The notes: a model not told the origin generated them from the letters alone. A stretch of DNA of 64,000 nt from Chroococcidiopsis thermalis PCC 7203 (GCF_000317125.1 NC_019695.1:1972336-2036335), one strand, 5' to 3'; positions 9,737 through 18,825 are shown, counted from the stretch's first letter. Numbers and translations: made by a program.

Positions 9737-10917
9737 TCTCTACTGTCAACTGATATCGTGCGACCTGTGCGTGCCGCTTCGTAAATTGCTAACATCAATC
9801 TCACATCCTGTAAGCCTTCTTCACCAGGAGTTTTCGGTTGCCGATCTTGCATGACCGATTCAGAAAGATGATCCATCTCTAGGGCAAACTGGTTTTGTTC
9901 CTGAATCTGCCGTTCTTCTTGTACCTTTTCTCGTTTTACAGTTAATTGATGCCGATAGTAATCTGTAGCAGGGTCGAGTTCGAGCGTACCATTACTACCA
10001 AATACCTGAAAGCGTTTGGTACTGGAGTAGCCATAACTAGAAGTACAGTTGGCTAGCACGCCGCTAGGGAAACGCAAAATGAAGTTAACGTTCTCCTCCA
10101 CTTCCTTGAAGCGAGGATCGTTGGGAGTGCTATAGGTCATAGCACAGACTTCTGTAGGTTCTTCGCCTGTAATGTAACGCGCAGCCTGTAAGCTGTAGAT
10201 CCCAATATCAAATAGCGAACCACCACCAGCCAGTTTCTTATTCATCCGCCAGACATCCGCTGGATCTTTGGGGTCGAGGTTGCGCCCGTGGTCGGCGACG
10301 ATCGCCTTGAGTTGACCGAGTTGTTTTTTCTGCGCGATCGCGATCGCCTCTAAGTTGAAAGGTTCGTATTGAGCGCGGTAAGCTATCATCAACTTGCGGT
10401 TTGCTTGATTACAAGCAGCAATCATCGCCTGACACTCTTCTACCGTATTTGCCATCGGCTTTTCACATAAAATATGCTTTCCTGCTTGTGCGCCACGGAT
10501 AGTATATTCAGCGTGTAAACCGTTGGGTAGAACTATATAGATAATGTCTACTTCTGGATTATTCCGAAGGGAATCGTAATTTTCGTAATTGTAAATATTT
10601 TTAGGATTGACATTATATTGCCGCGCATAATTTTCAGCTTTAGCGCGATCGCCACTCACCAACGCCACTAATTTTGACTGCTTGCACTGCGAAAATGAAG
10701 GAATAATTTGTTGCGTAGCAAATTTACCCAACCCGACAACAGCCCAACCGAGTTTCTTTTCGTCGGGTATTGGTGGTTCTTTAGCTGGTTTATAAGCGGG
10801 CTGGGCGATCGCAGGTGAATTTCGCGTTACCACTCCCGCCACTCCTACACCCAAAATTCCCATCCCAGAACCAATTATTTGCCTGCGCGTGAGGAGATTT
10901 TTGACTGCATTCAACAT
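9733..10917 (-). CDS. Gfo/Idh/MocA oxidoreductase with twin-arginine signal
   Basis: 394-residue NAD(P)-dependent sugar-type oxidoreductase. The N-terminus LTRRQIIGSGMGILGVGVAG is a twin-arginine signal, so export through Tat with bound cofactor is likely. Rossmann motif WAVVGLGKFA at ~58-67 and the family motif CEKPMANT at ~150. Overall closest in layout to glucose-fructose oxidoreductase, which makes gluconolactone and sorbitol in the periplasm, but the substrate is inferred only. The same-strand gene upstream is 60 bases away, so an operon with the MRJP-like gene is possible. Confidence 0.88.
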   Translation of the reverse strand: MLNAVKNLLTRRQIIGSGMGILGVGVAGVVTRNSPAIAQPAYKPAKEPPIPDEKKLGWAVVGLGKFATQQIIPSFSQCKQSKLVALVSGDRAKAENYARQYNVNPKNIYNYENYDSLRNNPEVDIIYIVLPNGLHAEYTIRGAQAGKHILCEKPMANTVEECQAMIAACNQANRKLMIAYRAQYEPFNLEAIAIAQKKQLGQLKAIVADHGRNLDPKDPADVWRMNKKLAGGGSLFDIGIYSLQAARYITGEEPTEVCAMTYSTPNDPRFKEVEENVNFILRFPSGVLANCTSSYGYSSTKRFQVFGSNGTLELDPATDYYRHQLTVKREKVQEERQIQEQNQFALEMDHLSESVMQDRQPKTPGEEGLQDVRLMLAIYEAARTGRTISVDSRE

Positions 10918-10942
10918 ATATTTTTTTGCCCTGTAATTGTTA

Positions 10943-10970
10943 GTAGGGGCGCACAGCTGTGCGCCCCTAC
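10943..10970. repeat. 28-bp palindrome, GTAG-CTAC class A
   Basis: Perfect 28-base palindrome (half site GTAGGGGCGCACAG) in the 60-base space between the MRJP-like gene and the Gfo/Idh gene. It could attenuate or protect the intercistronic RNA. Confidence 0.75.
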
Positions 10971-10976
10971 AGATTG

Positions 10977-12146
10977 TTATCGCAACAGCACTGGTTTCGC
11001 ATTAATGCGGGTACGAAACAGACTGTATGGTTTTTCGCGCAAATCTTTCTTCTGATGGAACTGGGGCTGACGGTGAAGTTGATTGGCAATGAAATAGAGG
11101 TAGCCGTCATTGGCGACAGACAGCGTATCAGCCCATAAAACGCGAGGATCGTGAACTACAGTTTCATACATCCCATCAGGCGATCGCCGCAAAATTGCAT
11201 TATGCTCGTAGTTGGTCAGATAAACTCGATTTTGAGCATCCGACTCTAAGCCATCAGATGCACCGCCTTTATCTCCCAAATCTTGTACGGTCGCTGCTAC
11301 TTCTTTGTCGCTTAATTTCTCATCGACTAAAGCATCAACGCTGACACTATATAACCTTCTTCCAGCTAAATTACAGTAAAATAACTGTTTCCCATCGGCA
11401 CTGATTGCAATTCCATCCGCACCAATTGTAATTGGGCTGGGTGGCTTGTCTGGCGGACGGTTCATCAACGGTTGTCCCTCCACTACTGGGAGAAAATTCG
11501 GTTCTGCTTTCGTAGAAGGATGGTCGTTCAGCCGCCGCCAACTTTTACCAGAATCTAAATCGACAACAATAATGGCATTAGCACCGTTACCGGAAGAATC
11601 GGTAATAAAAGCCATCCCTGCTTTACCGCGCCGTAAATCGAAGCGGATATCGTTCAAATAGGTAGTCGGTAGCGCTACATCTTGGGGAAACAAGATAGTC
11701 TTAAAAATTCGATTTTGTTTCAGATTTATCCCGATTAATTTCGGTCCCCCATAAGCAGTAGGTGCAAACTGAATGCTGCCAGTATCCAAGATCCACAAAC
11801 GGTCTAAAGGATCGACAACCACACTTTGAACAGAAACGAGTGACTTCGATTGGTCTTTTTGAGGGCGATTGAATTTGGCGTTGGGATAAGCTACGACTTT
11901 ACCCCTGACTATCTCCGCTACCGTATAATCTACTTTGTCTCCCCAGCGAGGGAAGTTAACAAAAATTCTCCCCCTTTGAGACACTGTTACTCCGGTCGGC
12001 ATAGCACCGTTAAACGAAGCTACCGATTCAATCTTGCCCACGGTCTTTTCCTGCGGTAAGGCATAAGCCGGAGGAACAAAAGCAAGAAACAATAAACTCG
12101 ATAAAAGCAGACAGAAGAATTTTTGTCGCAAGCTGTGCCAAAACAT
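10977..12146 (-). CDS. Exported yellow/major royal jelly (MRJP)-like protein
   Basis: 389-residue secreted beta-propeller protein of the MRJP/yellow family (L-dopachrome tautomerase related; bacterial functions unknown). The start is set at ATG 12146, giving a clean signal peptide (FFCLLLSSLLFLAFVPPAYA). The longer frame to 12191 reads into a heptamer repeat block. Propeller motifs include VDPLDRLWILDTG (~residues 105-117), IVVDLDSGKSWRRL and GIAISADGKQLFYCNL. It lies just upstream of the Tat-exported oxidoreductase and may share its transcript and compartment. Confidence 0.82.
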   Translation of the reverse strand: MFWHSLRQKFFCLLLSSLLFLAFVPPAYALPQEKTVGKIESVASFNGAMPTGVTVSQRGRIFVNFPRWGDKVDYTVAEIVRGKVVAYPNAKFNRPQKDQSKSLVSVQSVVVDPLDRLWILDTGSIQFAPTAYGGPKLIGINLKQNRIFKTILFPQDVALPTTYLNDIRFDLRRGKAGMAFITDSSGNGANAIIVVDLDSGKSWRRLNDHPSTKAEPNFLPVVEGQPLMNRPPDKPPSPITIGADGIAISADGKQLFYCNLAGRRLYSVSVDALVDEKLSDKEVAATVQDLGDKGGASDGLESDAQNRVYLTNYEHNAILRRSPDGMYETVVHDPRVLWADTLSVANDGYLYFIANQLHRQPQFHQKKDLREKPYSLFRTRINAKPVLLR

Positions 12147-12159
12147 AGTTTTTTCTTTG

Positions 12160-12227
12160 GTAGTTACTGGTTGGTAATTGGCAAGTCGCAACTACCAATT
12201 ACCCATTACCAATTACCTATTACCAAT
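12160..12227. repeat. TTGGTAA / TTACCAA heptamer block
   Basis: Heptamer units on one strand (TTGGTAA) followed by the opposite orientation (TTACCCA/TTACCAA) fill the 5' side of the MRJP-like gene and run to two bases from the stop of the alcohol dehydrogenase. Confidence 0.7.
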
Positions 12228-12228
12228 T

Positions 12229-13398
12229 TCAAGGCTTCAACACAACTTTGATACAATTATCTTTTTTATGCTTGAAGATATCGTAGGCGTGGGGTGCTTG
12301 TTCTAAGGGAAGAGTATGAGTGATGATGAACGTTGGATCGATGTCACCGTTTTGAATGTGTTCTAGTAGTGGTTTTAAGTACCGATGGACGTGGGTTTGT
12401 CCCATCTTGAATGTCAAACCTTTGTTCATTGCCGCACCCATTGGGATTTTATCGAGGAAACCACCATACGCCCCTGCGATCGAGACATGACCTGCTTTCC
12501 CGCAAGCAACGATCGCATTACGTAAGGCTGTGGGTCGGTCTGTTTCCAATCGCACGACTTGTTTTGCTTTATCGAACAAGTTCATAAAATCAGTACCGTG
12601 CGCCTCTAGTCCTACGGCATCAATTACCGCATCGGGACCGCGCCCGCCAGTCATTTCTTTTAACGCTTCCCCAACATCCACTTCTTCGTAGTTAAGTACG
12701 TCGGCTTTACCCTGTTCCTTAGCCATTTGCAAGCGTTCTGGGATGCGATCGATCGCGATAACTTTTTCCGCACCCAGCATATACGCACTCTTAATCGCGA
12801 ACTGTCCTACCGGACCACAACCCCAGACAGCAACGATATTACCAGGCTTAATATGACAATTCTCTGCTGCCATGTAGCCAGTGGGAAAGATATCGGTTAA
12901 GAATAATACTTGCTCGTCTGTCAGCCCATCAGGAATCTTAAATAACCCGACATCGGCAAATGGGACTCGCGCGTACTCCGCTTGTCCGCCAGCATAACCG
13001 CCGAAGATATGAGAGTAGCCAAATAGACCAGCTGGTGAATGTCCCATCAGCTTCTCTGCCATCCAACCGTTGGGGTTAGAATTATCGCACAACGACCACA
13101 GATCGCGATTGCAGAAAAAGCAGTTACCGCAAGAAATTGTAAAAGGAACGACGACGCGATCGCCGACTTTTACATTCTTAACCGCACTCCCAACCTCAAC
13201 CACTTCTCCCATAAATTCGTGACCGAGGATATCCCCTTTCTCCATAGTGGGGATAAAGCCATTATAAAGGTGCAAATCCGAACCGCAGATTGCTGTTGAC
13301 GTAATTTTGACAATTGCATCGCGGGGATTTGCAATTTTAGGATCGGGGACTGTATCTACCTTGACATTCTTTTCCCCGTGCCAGCAAACTGCTTTCAT
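12229..13398 (-). CDS. Zinc-dependent alcohol dehydrogenase, formaldehyde-dehydrogenase-like (copy 1)
   Basis: 389-residue medium-chain dehydrogenase of the glutathione-independent formaldehyde dehydrogenase-like group. Catalytic zinc site CGSDLH (from residue ~38) and GHEFMGEV; structural zinc loop [15 protein letters not shown] with all four cysteines; NAD-binding [11 protein letters not shown] (~190). Reaction inferred as oxidation of formaldehyde or another small aldehyde/alcohol. A second copy lies at 13930-15105, separated by a small exported protein, all on one strand. Confidence 0.92.
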   Translation of the reverse strand: MKAVCWHGEKNVKVDTVPDPKIANPRDAIVKITSTAICGSDLHLYNGFIPTMEKGDILGHEFMGEVVEVGSAVKNVKVGDRVVVPFTISCGNCFFCNRDLWSLCDNSNPNGWMAEKLMGHSPAGLFGYSHIFGGYAGGQAEYARVPFADVGLFKIPDGLTDEQVLFLTDIFPTGYMAAENCHIKPGNIVAVWGCGPVGQFAIKSAYMLGAEKVIAIDRIPERLQMAKEQGKADVLNYEEVDVGEALKEMTGGRGPDAVIDAVGLEAHGTDFMNLFDKAKQVVRLETDRPTALRNAIVACGKAGHVSIAGAYGGFLDKIPMGAAMNKGLTFKMGQTHVHRYLKPLLEHIQNGDIDPTFIITHTLPLEQAPHAYDIFKHKKDNCIKVVLKP

Positions 13399-13475
13399 AA
13401 TTAATGAGTGAGTAGGAAGTAGTTTTTTATTTGTCCTTTGTCATTAGTCGTAAGTCAATTGGTAATACGTTTCTT

Positions 13476-13501
13476 ACTTACGACTTACGACTTACGACTT
13501 A
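13476..13501. repeat. ACGACTT heptamer block entering a stop codon
   Basis: Nearly four tandem ACGACTT units; the last overlaps the TAA stop (13499-13501, minus strand) of the small exported protein gene. Confidence 0.65.
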
Positions 13502-13861
13502 ATTTGTATTTTGCTGATAAGAACCTTGCTCTTTTCCAGTGACGGGCTTAACTGTTTTTTCCACGTTTTTCTGAGCAGAATTCAAAACTTCTTTCGTACC
13601 AGGATCGAGTGGCTCATCTAAATTGAGCTTTTCTCGAACATTTTCAGCAGTTTCTTTGAGGCTTTCCTTAGCCTTTTCAAGCGGATTTCCTCGATTCATT
13701 TCAGTTCCAGGCTGCTTTGCTTGATATGCTCTAGCTTCAGGTGTTACTGTTTCAGCTCTAGCAGACAAATTACTGTTATAGCCAAATTGCAGTATAGAAA
13801 CAGTCAGCCCTACCAAAAAAACAATTGTTACCTGACGAAAAAGGGAAATTAATTTCTTCAT
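13499..13861 (-). CDS. Small exported helical protein
   Basis: 120 residues; not recognised. Start taken at ATG 13861 (AGAGG six bases upstream) rather than the ATG two codons earlier. An N-terminal hydrophobic segment (VTIVFLVGLTVSILQFGY) looks like a signal peptide or anchor. The rest is hydrophilic, Lys/Glu/Asn-rich and helical (NPLEKAKESLKETAENVREKL), resembling late-embryogenesis-like or CsbD-like stress proteins in composition only. It lies between two alcohol dehydrogenase copies on the same strand. Confidence 0.75.
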   Translation of the reverse strand: MKKLISLFRQVTIVFLVGLTVSILQFGYNSNLSARAETVTPEARAYQAKQPGTEMNRGNPLEKAKESLKETAENVREKLNLDEPLDPGTKEVLNSAQKNVEKTVKPVTGKEQGSYQQNTN

Positions 13862-13899
13862 TGTCATCCTCTACTTTTACTTTTCAAGTGTTAATTATA

Positions 13900-13929
13900 A
13901 TTACCAATTACCCATTACCAATTACCCAT
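13900..13929. repeat. TTACCAA/TTACCCA heptamer block
   Basis: Four heptamer units fill the short space between the second alcohol dehydrogenase stop and the small exported protein start. Confidence 0.65.
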
Positions 13930-15105
13930 CTACGGTTTCAGTACAACTTTGATACAGTTGTCTTTCTTTTGTTGGAAAATGTCGTAGCCGTGGGCAGCTT
14001 GTTCGAGGGGTAATTGATGCGTGACAACGCGGGAGGGATCGAATTTCTCTTCCAGAATCATCTTGAGCAACAAATGCATATATTTTTGTCCGTGCATTTG
14101 TCCCATTCTGAAAGTTAAAGCTTTATTGAATGCTGCACCAAAAGGCATCTTATCTACAAAGCCACCGTAGACACCCATAATTGAAAGAGTTCCACCTTTA
14201 CGACAAGATAGAATCATTTGTCGCAAAACATGCGGACGGTCGGTTTCTAGCTTTAATTTCTGCTTAGTCTGGTCGTAAAAGTCTTCAAAGCCAACTCCGT
14301 GCGCTTCCAAGCCTACAGCATCAATACAAGCGTCGGGACCCATACCCCCCGTCATTTCTCTCAAAGCTTCGCCTGCATCTACTTCTTCGTAGTTAATTAC
14401 TTCTGCTTTAGCGAAATTTTTGGCTAATTCTAAGCGTTCGGGGAAGCGATCGATCGCAATCACTTTTTCTGCACCCATCATGTAGGCGCTAATCATGGCA
14501 AATTGCCCGACTGCACCGCAGCCCCACACTGCTACTGTATCCCCAGGTTGAATGTCACATAACTCAGCTCCCATGTAACCTGTAGGAATGGCATCGGAGA
14601 TAAATAGTAACTTTTCGTCTGGTATGTCCTTAGGGACTTTGACCACATCTACATCGGCAAATGGGACGCGCACGTACTCTGCTTGCGCCCCAGCATATCC
14701 ACCGAAAGCATGGGAGTATCCATAAATCGCTGAGGTGATATTGCCAAACAACTTCTCTTCAACCCAACCGTTAGGGTTAGAGTTATCGCACAGCGACCAC
14801 ATATCGTGTTGGCAATAATAGCAACCACCACAACCGATTGTAGAAGGAACGACGACGCGATCGCCGACTTTTAAGTTGTTAATTCCTCTACCAACTTCGA
14901 CCACTTCCCCCATAAATTCGTGACCGATAATGTCACCTGGTTGCACGGTGGGAATGTAGCCGCCGTAAATGTGCAAGTCAGAACCGCAAATTGCAGTAGA
15001 GGTAATCTTTAAAATCACATCGCGAGGATTAAGAATTTTCGGATCGGGTACGGATTCCACCCGCACATCATTTGCGCCGTGCCAGCAAACTGCTTTCATA
15101 CTCAC
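13930..15105 (-). CDS. Zinc-dependent alcohol dehydrogenase, formaldehyde-dehydrogenase-like (copy 2)
   Basis: 391-residue paralogue of the gene at 12229-13398. Identical layout: AVCWHGANDVRVESVPDPKI start, [14 protein letters not shown], structural zinc loop CGGCYYCQHDMWSLC, VWGCGAVGQFA, and the same C-terminal [13 protein letters not shown]. The two look like an old duplication since many positions differ. Probably oxidises a small aldehyde or alcohol. ATG start is immediately preceded by a heptamer block (GTTGGTT). Confidence 0.92.
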   Translation of the reverse strand: MSMKAVCWHGANDVRVESVPDPKILNPRDVILKITSTAICGSDLHIYGGYIPTVQPGDIIGHEFMGEVVEVGRGINNLKVGDRVVVPSTIGCGGCYYCQHDMWSLCDNSNPNGWVEEKLFGNITSAIYGYSHAFGGYAGAQAEYVRVPFADVDVVKVPKDIPDEKLLFISDAIPTGYMGAELCDIQPGDTVAVWGCGAVGQFAMISAYMMGAEKVIAIDRFPERLELAKNFAKAEVINYEEVDAGEALREMTGGMGPDACIDAVGLEAHGVGFEDFYDQTKQKLKLETDRPHVLRQMILSCRKGGTLSIMGVYGGFVDKMPFGAAFNKALTFRMGQMHGQKYMHLLLKMILEEKFDPSRVVTHQLPLEQAAHGYDIFQQKKDNCIKVVLKP

Positions 15106-15109
15106 TTTT

Positions 15110-15159
15110 AGTTGTTGGTTGTTGGTTGATAGCTGATGGTTGATGGTTGACTATCAACC
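15110..15159. repeat. GTTGGTT / GATGGTT heptamer block
   Basis: Tandem heptamers fill the gap between the SRPBCC stop and the alcohol dehydrogenase start, ending five bases from the ATG. The opposite-orientation copy (ACTATCAACC) overlaps the SRPBCC stop. Confidence 0.65.
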
Positions 15160-15834
15160 GCCTTTTGGTTGTCCTTCAGTGGTAGCAATTTCACCTGCTT
15201 CCATGAGCATTTTGAAGCGGCGCAGGTCGTCACCAATTTGTTGTTCCGGTTCCTCACCAAAGAGTTTGGCGATCGCCGATGCTAAGACTCCGCCTGGTGG
15301 CGCGTATTCAATGACTACTTTTACTTCCGTACCGCGATTTCCTGGTGCTGGCTTAAATCTGACAAAACCAGAATTGTCTACATCTGCCCCTTCTACCGAA
15401 GTCCAGGAAATAAATTCGTTTTCGCGGTCTTCAATAATTTCTGCATCCCATTCAACACTTGCACCTAAAGGTGCATTTGCTACCCAATGAGATCGCTTGT
15501 TGTCGTACACCTCTACTGACTTGAGATGTTTCATAAAAGTTGGCAGATATTTGAAATCATGCCAGTAACGATACAGCTCATCAGCAGGCTTATTTATCGT
15601 TACCGTCTTTTCTACCTTAATTGCTTGGTTTAAACCCAATGCTTGTTGCATATCGCCCTTTTCCGTTGCTGCTTTATATGCCAATCCACCACCTGCGATC
15701 GCCAACAAAGCACCCCGTAGCGATCGCTGTTGTAACCCCATCAGTACCATTGCACCACCACCAATCAGTGATGCCCAGCGCCCGATTTCGTTACTATCTC
15801 CCTGTCCTTGCTGATTCTCTACCGTCGAAGCCAC
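15154..15834 (-). CDS. SRPBCC (START-like) protein with N-terminal membrane segment
   Basis: 226 residues. The N-terminal part (~19-58, WASLIGGGAMVLMGLQQRSLRGALLAIAGGGLAY) holds two short hydrophobic stretches like those of DUF2892-type proteins. Residues ~75-215 form a polyketide-cyclase/SRPBCC ligand-binding fold (VEKTVTINKPADELYRYWHDFKYLPTFMKHL). Proteins of this layout are common next to stress genes in bacteria; the ligand is unknown. Same strand as the alcohol dehydrogenases, 48 bases away. Confidence 0.85.
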   Translation of the reverse strand: MASTVENQQGQGDSNEIGRWASLIGGGAMVLMGLQQRSLRGALLAIAGGGLAYKAATEKGDMQQALGLNQAIKVEKTVTINKPADELYRYWHDFKYLPTFMKHLKSVEVYDNKRSHWVANAPLGASVEWDAEIIEDRENEFISWTSVEGADVDNSGFVRFKPAPGNRGTEVKVVIEYAPPGGVLASAIAKLFGEEPEQQIGDDLRRFKMLMEAGEIATTEGQPKGG

Positions 15835-15857
15835 CTTCTCTGTCTCCCTTGTCTGAA

Positions 15858-15931
15858 TAGATCTCCCCTCTTAAAAGTGGAGATTGCAGGGATCTCTTAG
15901 CCCCCTTTTTAAGGGGGGTTGGGGGATCTTC
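15858..15931. repeat. CCCCCTTTTTAAGGGGG-type inverted repeat
   Basis: A composite of imperfect inverted repeats (TCTCCCCTCTTAAAAG..., then AGCCCCCTTTTTAAGGGGG) ending GTTGGGGGATC. A related block lies at 61892-62011 between hoxY and hoxH. Lies just after the stop of the DJ-1 fusion gene (minus strand), so it could act as a terminator. Confidence 0.55.
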
Positions 15932-17026
15932 CTACATAGTTACCGCCGCCCCAGTCGTCGGCTTCCCAGGCTGTGTCGTTCCTACACGCAAGCGATAGAG
16001 TTCTGCCATATGGCGTTCGTACAGCGCTCCATCTTGCTCGATCTGCTTAAATAAGGCTGTTGATACGGGATCTGTAAATTGAACAAACAGATTGTGCGCA
16101 TCTACCACACCTGTCTGAATATCTCCTAAAGCCCGTCGCATTAGATTGCGATCGTCGCTACCTTGTAAAGCAGTTTTCACTTTGGCATACTTATCAGCCA
16201 CATTTGCCGTCAGTGATGGTTTCTCGCCTAAAGCTGACAGTCTTGCTTCTAGCCGCTCGATGTGTTGCTGCTTATTAGCAACAATCTCTAGCAACAATGC
16301 CTTAAATTGAGGGTCAGATGCTTTCTCTATATACTGCCCAAACGCCTCTTGAGCGTACTTTTCACCAGCTAAAGCAGTATTTAGCCCTTTGACAATTTCT
16401 CCTTTAGTAGAACCACCCCAAGCATCAGCTAGTTTCCACCATTCTGCATTGACATCTCGCACATCTGGTAAAGCAACTTCTTTGCCACCGTAACCTAGAC
16501 GGCTGAGGATAGCTGTGGTGAAAATTGCCAAGTCTCCGGGCTGACGGGAAGTGATTAAATTACCATCAATTACCAGTGGCTCATCGACGTAGTTTGCACC
16601 CGCATTGATCATGTCCTTGCGCACGGCAATAAATCCTGTGGCTTGCTTGCCTTTTAGCAAATCGCCTTCAATTAAAACTTGGGGTCCATGACAGACAGCA
16701 GCAACTAATTTTCCTTGCTGCATTGCCTCTTGAACGAAGCGCACGGTGTTGGGGTTGACACGCATTTTGTCGGGAGCCATCCCACCAGGAATAACCACGG
16801 CATCAAACTCTGATGCCATTGCTTCAGTTGTCGTGCCGTCTGCCGATTGCGAAACTTTACCTTGCTTACCTTTATATGTTTCGTTGGTTCGAGAACCGAG
16901 AACTACAGTTTCAATTCCCGCCATTTTCAAGGCTTCATAAGGAATTTTGAATTCCGCGTCTTCTACACCATTCTCAATCAGAATGGCAACTCTTTTTTTT
17001 CCGAGATTACCGTTAGCTTGTGTCAT
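15932..17026 (-). CDS. DJ-1/PfpI domain fused to ferritin-like four-helix domain
   Basis: 364 residues, two domains. Residues 10-190: DJ-1/PfpI fold with acidic E22, and nucleophile elbow AAVCHGPQ (C112, H113); members act as deglycases, chaperones or proteases. Residues ~200-345: a DUF2383/DUF892-like ferritin-type helical bundle (GLNTALAGEKYAQEAFGQYI..., NKQQHIERLEARL). The two domains are usually separate genes. Excellent Shine-Dalgarno (GGAGGG) before the ATG. Probably protects protein or DNA against carbonyl and oxidative damage; this is inferred from family and location. Confidence 0.88.
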   Translation of the reverse strand: MTQANGNLGKKRVAILIENGVEDAEFKIPYEALKMAGIETVVLGSRTNETYKGKQGKVSQSADGTTTEAMASEFDAVVIPGGMAPDKMRVNPNTVRFVQEAMQQGKLVAAVCHGPQVLIEGDLLKGKQATGFIAVRKDMINAGANYVDEPLVIDGNLITSRQPGDLAIFTTAILSRLGYGGKEVALPDVRDVNAEWWKLADAWGGSTKGEIVKGLNTALAGEKYAQEAFGQYIEKASDPQFKALLLEIVANKQQHIERLEARLSALGEKPSLTANVADKYAKVKTALQGSDDRNLMRRALGDIQTGVVDAHNLFVQFTDPVSTALFKQIEQDGALYERHMAELYRLRVGTTQPGKPTTGAAVTM

Positions 17027-17078
17027 AAATATCCCTCCTACTTTGTAAGATTTTATTGAAAGCCGAAAACAGCGATCG

Positions 17079-17486
17079 CTACGAAGCAGCAGACGCTCCT
17101 AGATTCGATCCTGTGGCGAATAAGTCGATATAATCGTCCGAAAAGTTAGCTTTGAAATCGGTGAATTCTCCAGGTGTCACTGCATTCTGCAACACTGCAA
17201 ATACAGCCCGAACGTGGTTAGCTGCGACAGTTGGCTCTACTTGTTCTTTGGCACTGACGCGCTGTAGAAATTCTTCCATTGAGAAAGGCTGACCGTCTTC
17301 ACCCTCTCTTCCACGCAAATATTCACTGAATTGTTGCGGTAATTGCGAAGCTAAATCTTTGGCTTCGTTACCGACAATCCTTTCTCTAATAGTTTCTAGA
17401 GTTGCTTGTGTCGCCCGTTGTGCATCTTCACGGGAATCCATCTGTGCCACTGTCTGAACGTGTTTGATGAACTCGTCGTACTTCAC
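17079..17486 (-). CDS. DUF2267 protein
   Basis: 135-residue helical protein of DUF2267, frequent beside stress genes; its biochemical role is unknown. Start chosen at GTG 17486, preceded by GAGG at nine bases, giving the family-like N-terminus (M)KYDEFIKHVQ; the frame runs a few codons further to TTG 17501. Two DUF2267-like repeats can be seen (residues ~1-65 and ~68-125). 52 bases upstream of the DJ-1 fusion on the same strand, so probably cotranscribed. Confidence 0.87.
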   Translation of the reverse strand: MKYDEFIKHVQTVAQMDSREDAQRATQATLETIRERIVGNEAKDLASQLPQQFSEYLRGREGEDGQPFSMEEFLQRVSAKEQVEPTVAANHVRAVFAVLQNAVTPGEFTDFKANFSDDYIDLFATGSNLGASAAS

Positions 17487-17713
17487 TCTGTATGTCCTCA
17501 AACTCAGTAAAACTTCTTTGCTCCAGTACCAAGCCTATGCAGCCGTACCCCAAATCCTCTTCCTCCAAAGGGTATGGATTATGTTCTTTTCTGGGGATAT
17601 AACTCTGGGAATAGGTGCAATTTGATATAAAACGCTATCTTGAAGTGGAGCTATCAGTGACCAACGAATAGTTGCCAACAACCATCAACCAACAACTAAA
17701 TGACTCTGAACTT

Positions 17714-18088
17714 ATGGGCGATCGCAACGATAAAAATATTCAAGACTTATCCGAAGAAATTACTGAATCTTTTGGTACTGGCGTTCACGATGACCCAAGG
17801 ACGAACGCTGGTAGAGAAGCAGGAGAATACACTAATACTAGTCCAGAATTGACTGGCGGAGATGTCGATGCATCGTGGCAAACAGCAGCAGAAGAAGGAG
17901 ATGAGGCTGTAGGTGGTACTGTTGCTACTCCCGACCAAGACGTAACTGAAGAGATTGAAGCAGCTGTTGGTCTGGAAATGGACGATCGCAGTTTTTTACG
18001 CACTCAAGATATTCTAGAAGACCGCGACGATCGCCGTTGGGAATTAGATCCCAAATCTTCTGATGACTACCAAGAACGGCGCGATTGA
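17714..18088 (+). CDS. DUF6335-type acidic protein
   Basis: 124 residues from ATG 17714; the frame is open back to TTG 17672 through a CAACCAT/CAACCAA repeat block, which is why the ATG is preferred. The motif ELTGGDVDASWQTAAEEGDEAVGG, followed by TPDQD and a C-terminal RRWELDPKSSDDY, matches the cyanobacterial family DUF6335. Very acidic, likely soluble and unstructured in part. Function unknown; divergent from the DUF2267/DJ-1 genes. Confidence 0.8.
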   Translation: MGDRNDKNIQDLSEEITESFGTGVHDDPRTNAGREAGEYTNTSPELTGGDVDASWQTAAEEGDEAVGGTVATPDQDVTEEIEAAVGLEMDDRSFLRTQDILEDRDDRRWELDPKSSDDYQERRD

Positions 18089-18225
18089 AGTAACATTCGC
18101 TTCAATTGCTACTTCAGCAAATGCTTTGTCAGTAAGGCGCTCGTTGCCACGCTCATGCAAAGAATTAGGGTGGGCAATGCCCACCAGAATATACAAGTTT
18201 TTTTCTAGCTGGTTAGCATTGAAAC

Positions 18226-18825
18226 CTAAAACCCGCCGCTGTAGCGCTCCTCTGCCCAAGGTTCGCCTCGACGATGATAGCCGTTCCGTTCCCAGAAGCC
18301 TAATTCATCTTGTTCTAAAAACTCTAGACCATTGATCCACTTGGCGCTTTTCCAAGCATAAAGGTGAGGTACGACTAACCGCATTGGTCCACCATGTTCG
18401 GCAGGAAGAGGTTCGTCAAATACAGTGTGGGCAAAAAAGTTTTCTTCCCGCAGAAAGTCTTCTAAAGGAATATTTGTCGTGTAGCCGCCATAACAATGTT
18501 CCATGACATAAGCGGCTTTAGGATCGATTTCAATCAGTTGCATGAAGTCTGTCACCTTCACGCCAGTCCATTTGACATCCAATTTAGACCAGCGAGTGAC
18601 GCAATGAAAATCCGCAGTAAAATCATGCTGCGGTAGCGCCATAAAATCTTCCCAAGTCAGAGTCTTTGGTTGTGCCAGACCCCAAACCTTAAATTGCCAT
18701 TGTTCTCGATTAACCCGAGGAGTATCACCATAGGTTAGTACGGGAAACCCCTTGGTTAAGTATTGACCAGGAGGGACGCGATCGCTTTGTTCTGCTCCTG
18801 GTTTCTGAAAAAATTTTCCTACCAT
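18226..18825 (-). CDS. Sulfite-oxidase-like molybdopterin protein
   Basis: 199 residues with the oxidoreductase molybdopterin-binding fold. C in DFHCVTRWSK (residue ~75) is the expected Mo ligand, and the Arg/Lys that bind the pterin phosphate are in the same block. It lacks the dimerisation domain of true sulfite oxidases and any Tat signal, so a soluble cytoplasmic YedY/MsrP-like reductase or sulfite oxidase-related enzyme is inferred. Convergent with the DUF6335 gene. Confidence 0.9.
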   Translation of the reverse strand: MVGKFFQKPGAEQSDRVPPGQYLTKGFPVLTYGDTPRVNREQWQFKVWGLAQPKTLTWEDFMALPQHDFTADFHCVTRWSKLDVKWTGVKVTDFMQLIEIDPKAAYVMEHCYGGYTTNIPLEDFLREENFFAHTVFDEPLPAEHGGPMRLVVPHLYAWKSAKWINGLEFLEQDELGFWERNGYHRRGEPWAEERYSGGF

